Assembly (NCBI GenBank): GCA_902797895.1
Contig: CADBUS010000096.1
Coordinates: 1 to 6,277 of the forward strand
Source of the DNA: an uncultured Bacteroidia bacterium
GTDB lineage: Bacteria; Bacteroidota; Bacteroidia; Bacteroidales; UBA932
Direction: 5' to 3'
Length of the DNA: 6,277 nt
Positions 6,044 through 6,277 of this stretch are shown in pieces (the stretch's first letter is position 1; each line of letters begins with the position of its first letter). The notes below the pieces were generated by a model that was not told the DNA's origin, did not search any database, and was given only the letters and a program-made list of their open reading frames with translations. A program made the translations under genes and the position numbers.

Positions 6044-6085
6044 TTCAGACGTTTACTCTCAATAAGGTAATACTTTTCAATAGGC

Positions 6086-6115
6086 TTGCAACTTTGTAAA
6101 AAATAAGTATATTTG
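6086..6115 (+). promoter_or_regulatory. Promoter for tRNA-Leu, with -33 and -7 elements
   Basis: TTG at 6086-6088 and TATATTTG at 6108-6115 are separated by 19 bases, the textbook spacing for the Bacteroidota housekeeping sigma factor. This is the best promoter match in the window. Transcription should begin near 6121, leaving a leader of about 70 bases before the tRNA. A second TAnnTTTG match, TACTTTTG at 6121-6128, lacks a well-spaced -33 element. Confidence 0.75.
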
Positions 6116-6130
6116 CACGCTACTTTTGCA

Positions 6131-6174
6131 GCGGTGATGTGTAGGGTGTGCATTTTAACACCTCTCACTCACGC
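6131..6174 (+). other. Predicted stem-loop in the 5' leader of the tRNA-Leu transcript
   Basis: GGTGT (6145-6149) pairs with ACACC (6158-6162) around an eight-base loop. Outside it, GTGA (6134-6137) pairs with TCAC (6165-6168) and GCG (6131-6133) with CGC (6172-6174), with internal loops and a small bulge. It lies wholly between the predicted transcription start and the tRNA, so it would be removed by RNase P. It might aid processing, or be chance. Confidence 0.35.
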
Positions 6175-6192
6175 AAAAAGCAGAAATGTGAG

Positions 6193-6276
6193 GCCCGGAT
6201 GGCGGAATTGGTAGACGCGCTGGTCTCAAACACCAGTGGGGTAAAACCTGTGCCGGTTCGATCCCGGCTCCGGGTA
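6193..6276 (+). tRNA. tRNA-Leu (anticodon CAA), reads UUG
   Basis: The cloverleaf is complete. The acceptor stem pairs GCCCGGA (6193-6199) with TCCGGGT (6269-6275), closing with a G-T wobble. The D arm contains GGCGGAATTGGTAGACGC. The anticodon stem CTGGT/ACCAG (6220-6224, 6232-6236) holds the loop CTCAAAC with anticodon CAA at 6227-6229. A long variable arm (about 6237-6251, GGGGTAAAACCT) marks a class II tRNA, as expected for leucine. The T stem-loop is GCCGG TTCGATC CCGGC. The discriminator is A at 6276. Position 6277 is C; the window ends there, so whether CCA is encoded cannot be seen. Confidence 0.97.
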
Positions 6277-6277
6277 C

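Noticed and set aside
5965..6168. Minus-strand open frame of 67 codons
   Set aside because: It is made largely of the GTCATTCTGAGCG repeats and crosses the tRNA promoter; no recognisable protein.
1..6277. A defence system, mobile island or novel multi-gene system
   Set aside because: Every substantial gene falls into a known family typical of a Bacteroidota chromosome; no integrase, transposase or nuclease genes were seen. The tRNA at the right edge could be an attachment site, but nothing in the window supports that.

Overview
The window looks like ordinary chromosomal DNA from a member of the Bacteroidota, most likely order Bacteroidales. Four things point there: promoter boxes of the form TAnnTTTG in front of several genes, no clear Shine-Dalgarno sequences, a glycine-lipid type acyltransferase pair, and a SPOR-domain protein of the kind common in that phylum. 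The genus cannot be told from the sequence alone. I see no phage, transposon, CRISPR array, toxin-antitoxin or defence system, and nothing that amounts to a new multi-gene system.

Layout, left to right. The 5' part of rpoN (sigma-54) runs leftward from 842 and off the window. Divergent from it, a two-gene operon (919-2704) encodes a PlsC-type O-acyltransferase and a GNAT-like N-acyltransferase that overlap by 29 bases; together they resemble GlsA and GlsB, which make glycine lipids in Bacteroides. This operon meets, tail to tail with a 23-bp overlap, a leftward two-gene operon (3762-2682) for a LEA/WHy-like lipoprotein and a secreted SPOR-domain protein. Divergent from that operon is miaB (3850-5352), the tRNA methylthiotransferase, which carries an unusual glycine/serine/lysine-rich C-terminal tail. 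A degenerate tandem repeat follows (about 5343-5481), then an osmC-family gene (5514-5921). The last gene-free stretch (5922-6192) holds several copies of a GTCATTCTGAGCG-type dispersed repeat and a good promoter for tRNA-Leu(CAA), which ends at the window edge.

How the genes fit together: the acyltransferases, the lipoprotein and the SPOR protein all concern the cell envelope. MiaB and the tRNA belong to translation: tRNA-Leu(CAA) has A36-A37 and is a plausible MiaB substrate. OsmC is a small thiol peroxidase family member. Both divergent gene pairs (rpoN/glsA and the lipoprotein/miaB) have promoter boxes packed so closely that the two polymerases should compete for the DNA. The most unusual features are the miaB tail beside the repeat array, the reading frame that stays open through that array, and the tightly packed divergent promoters.
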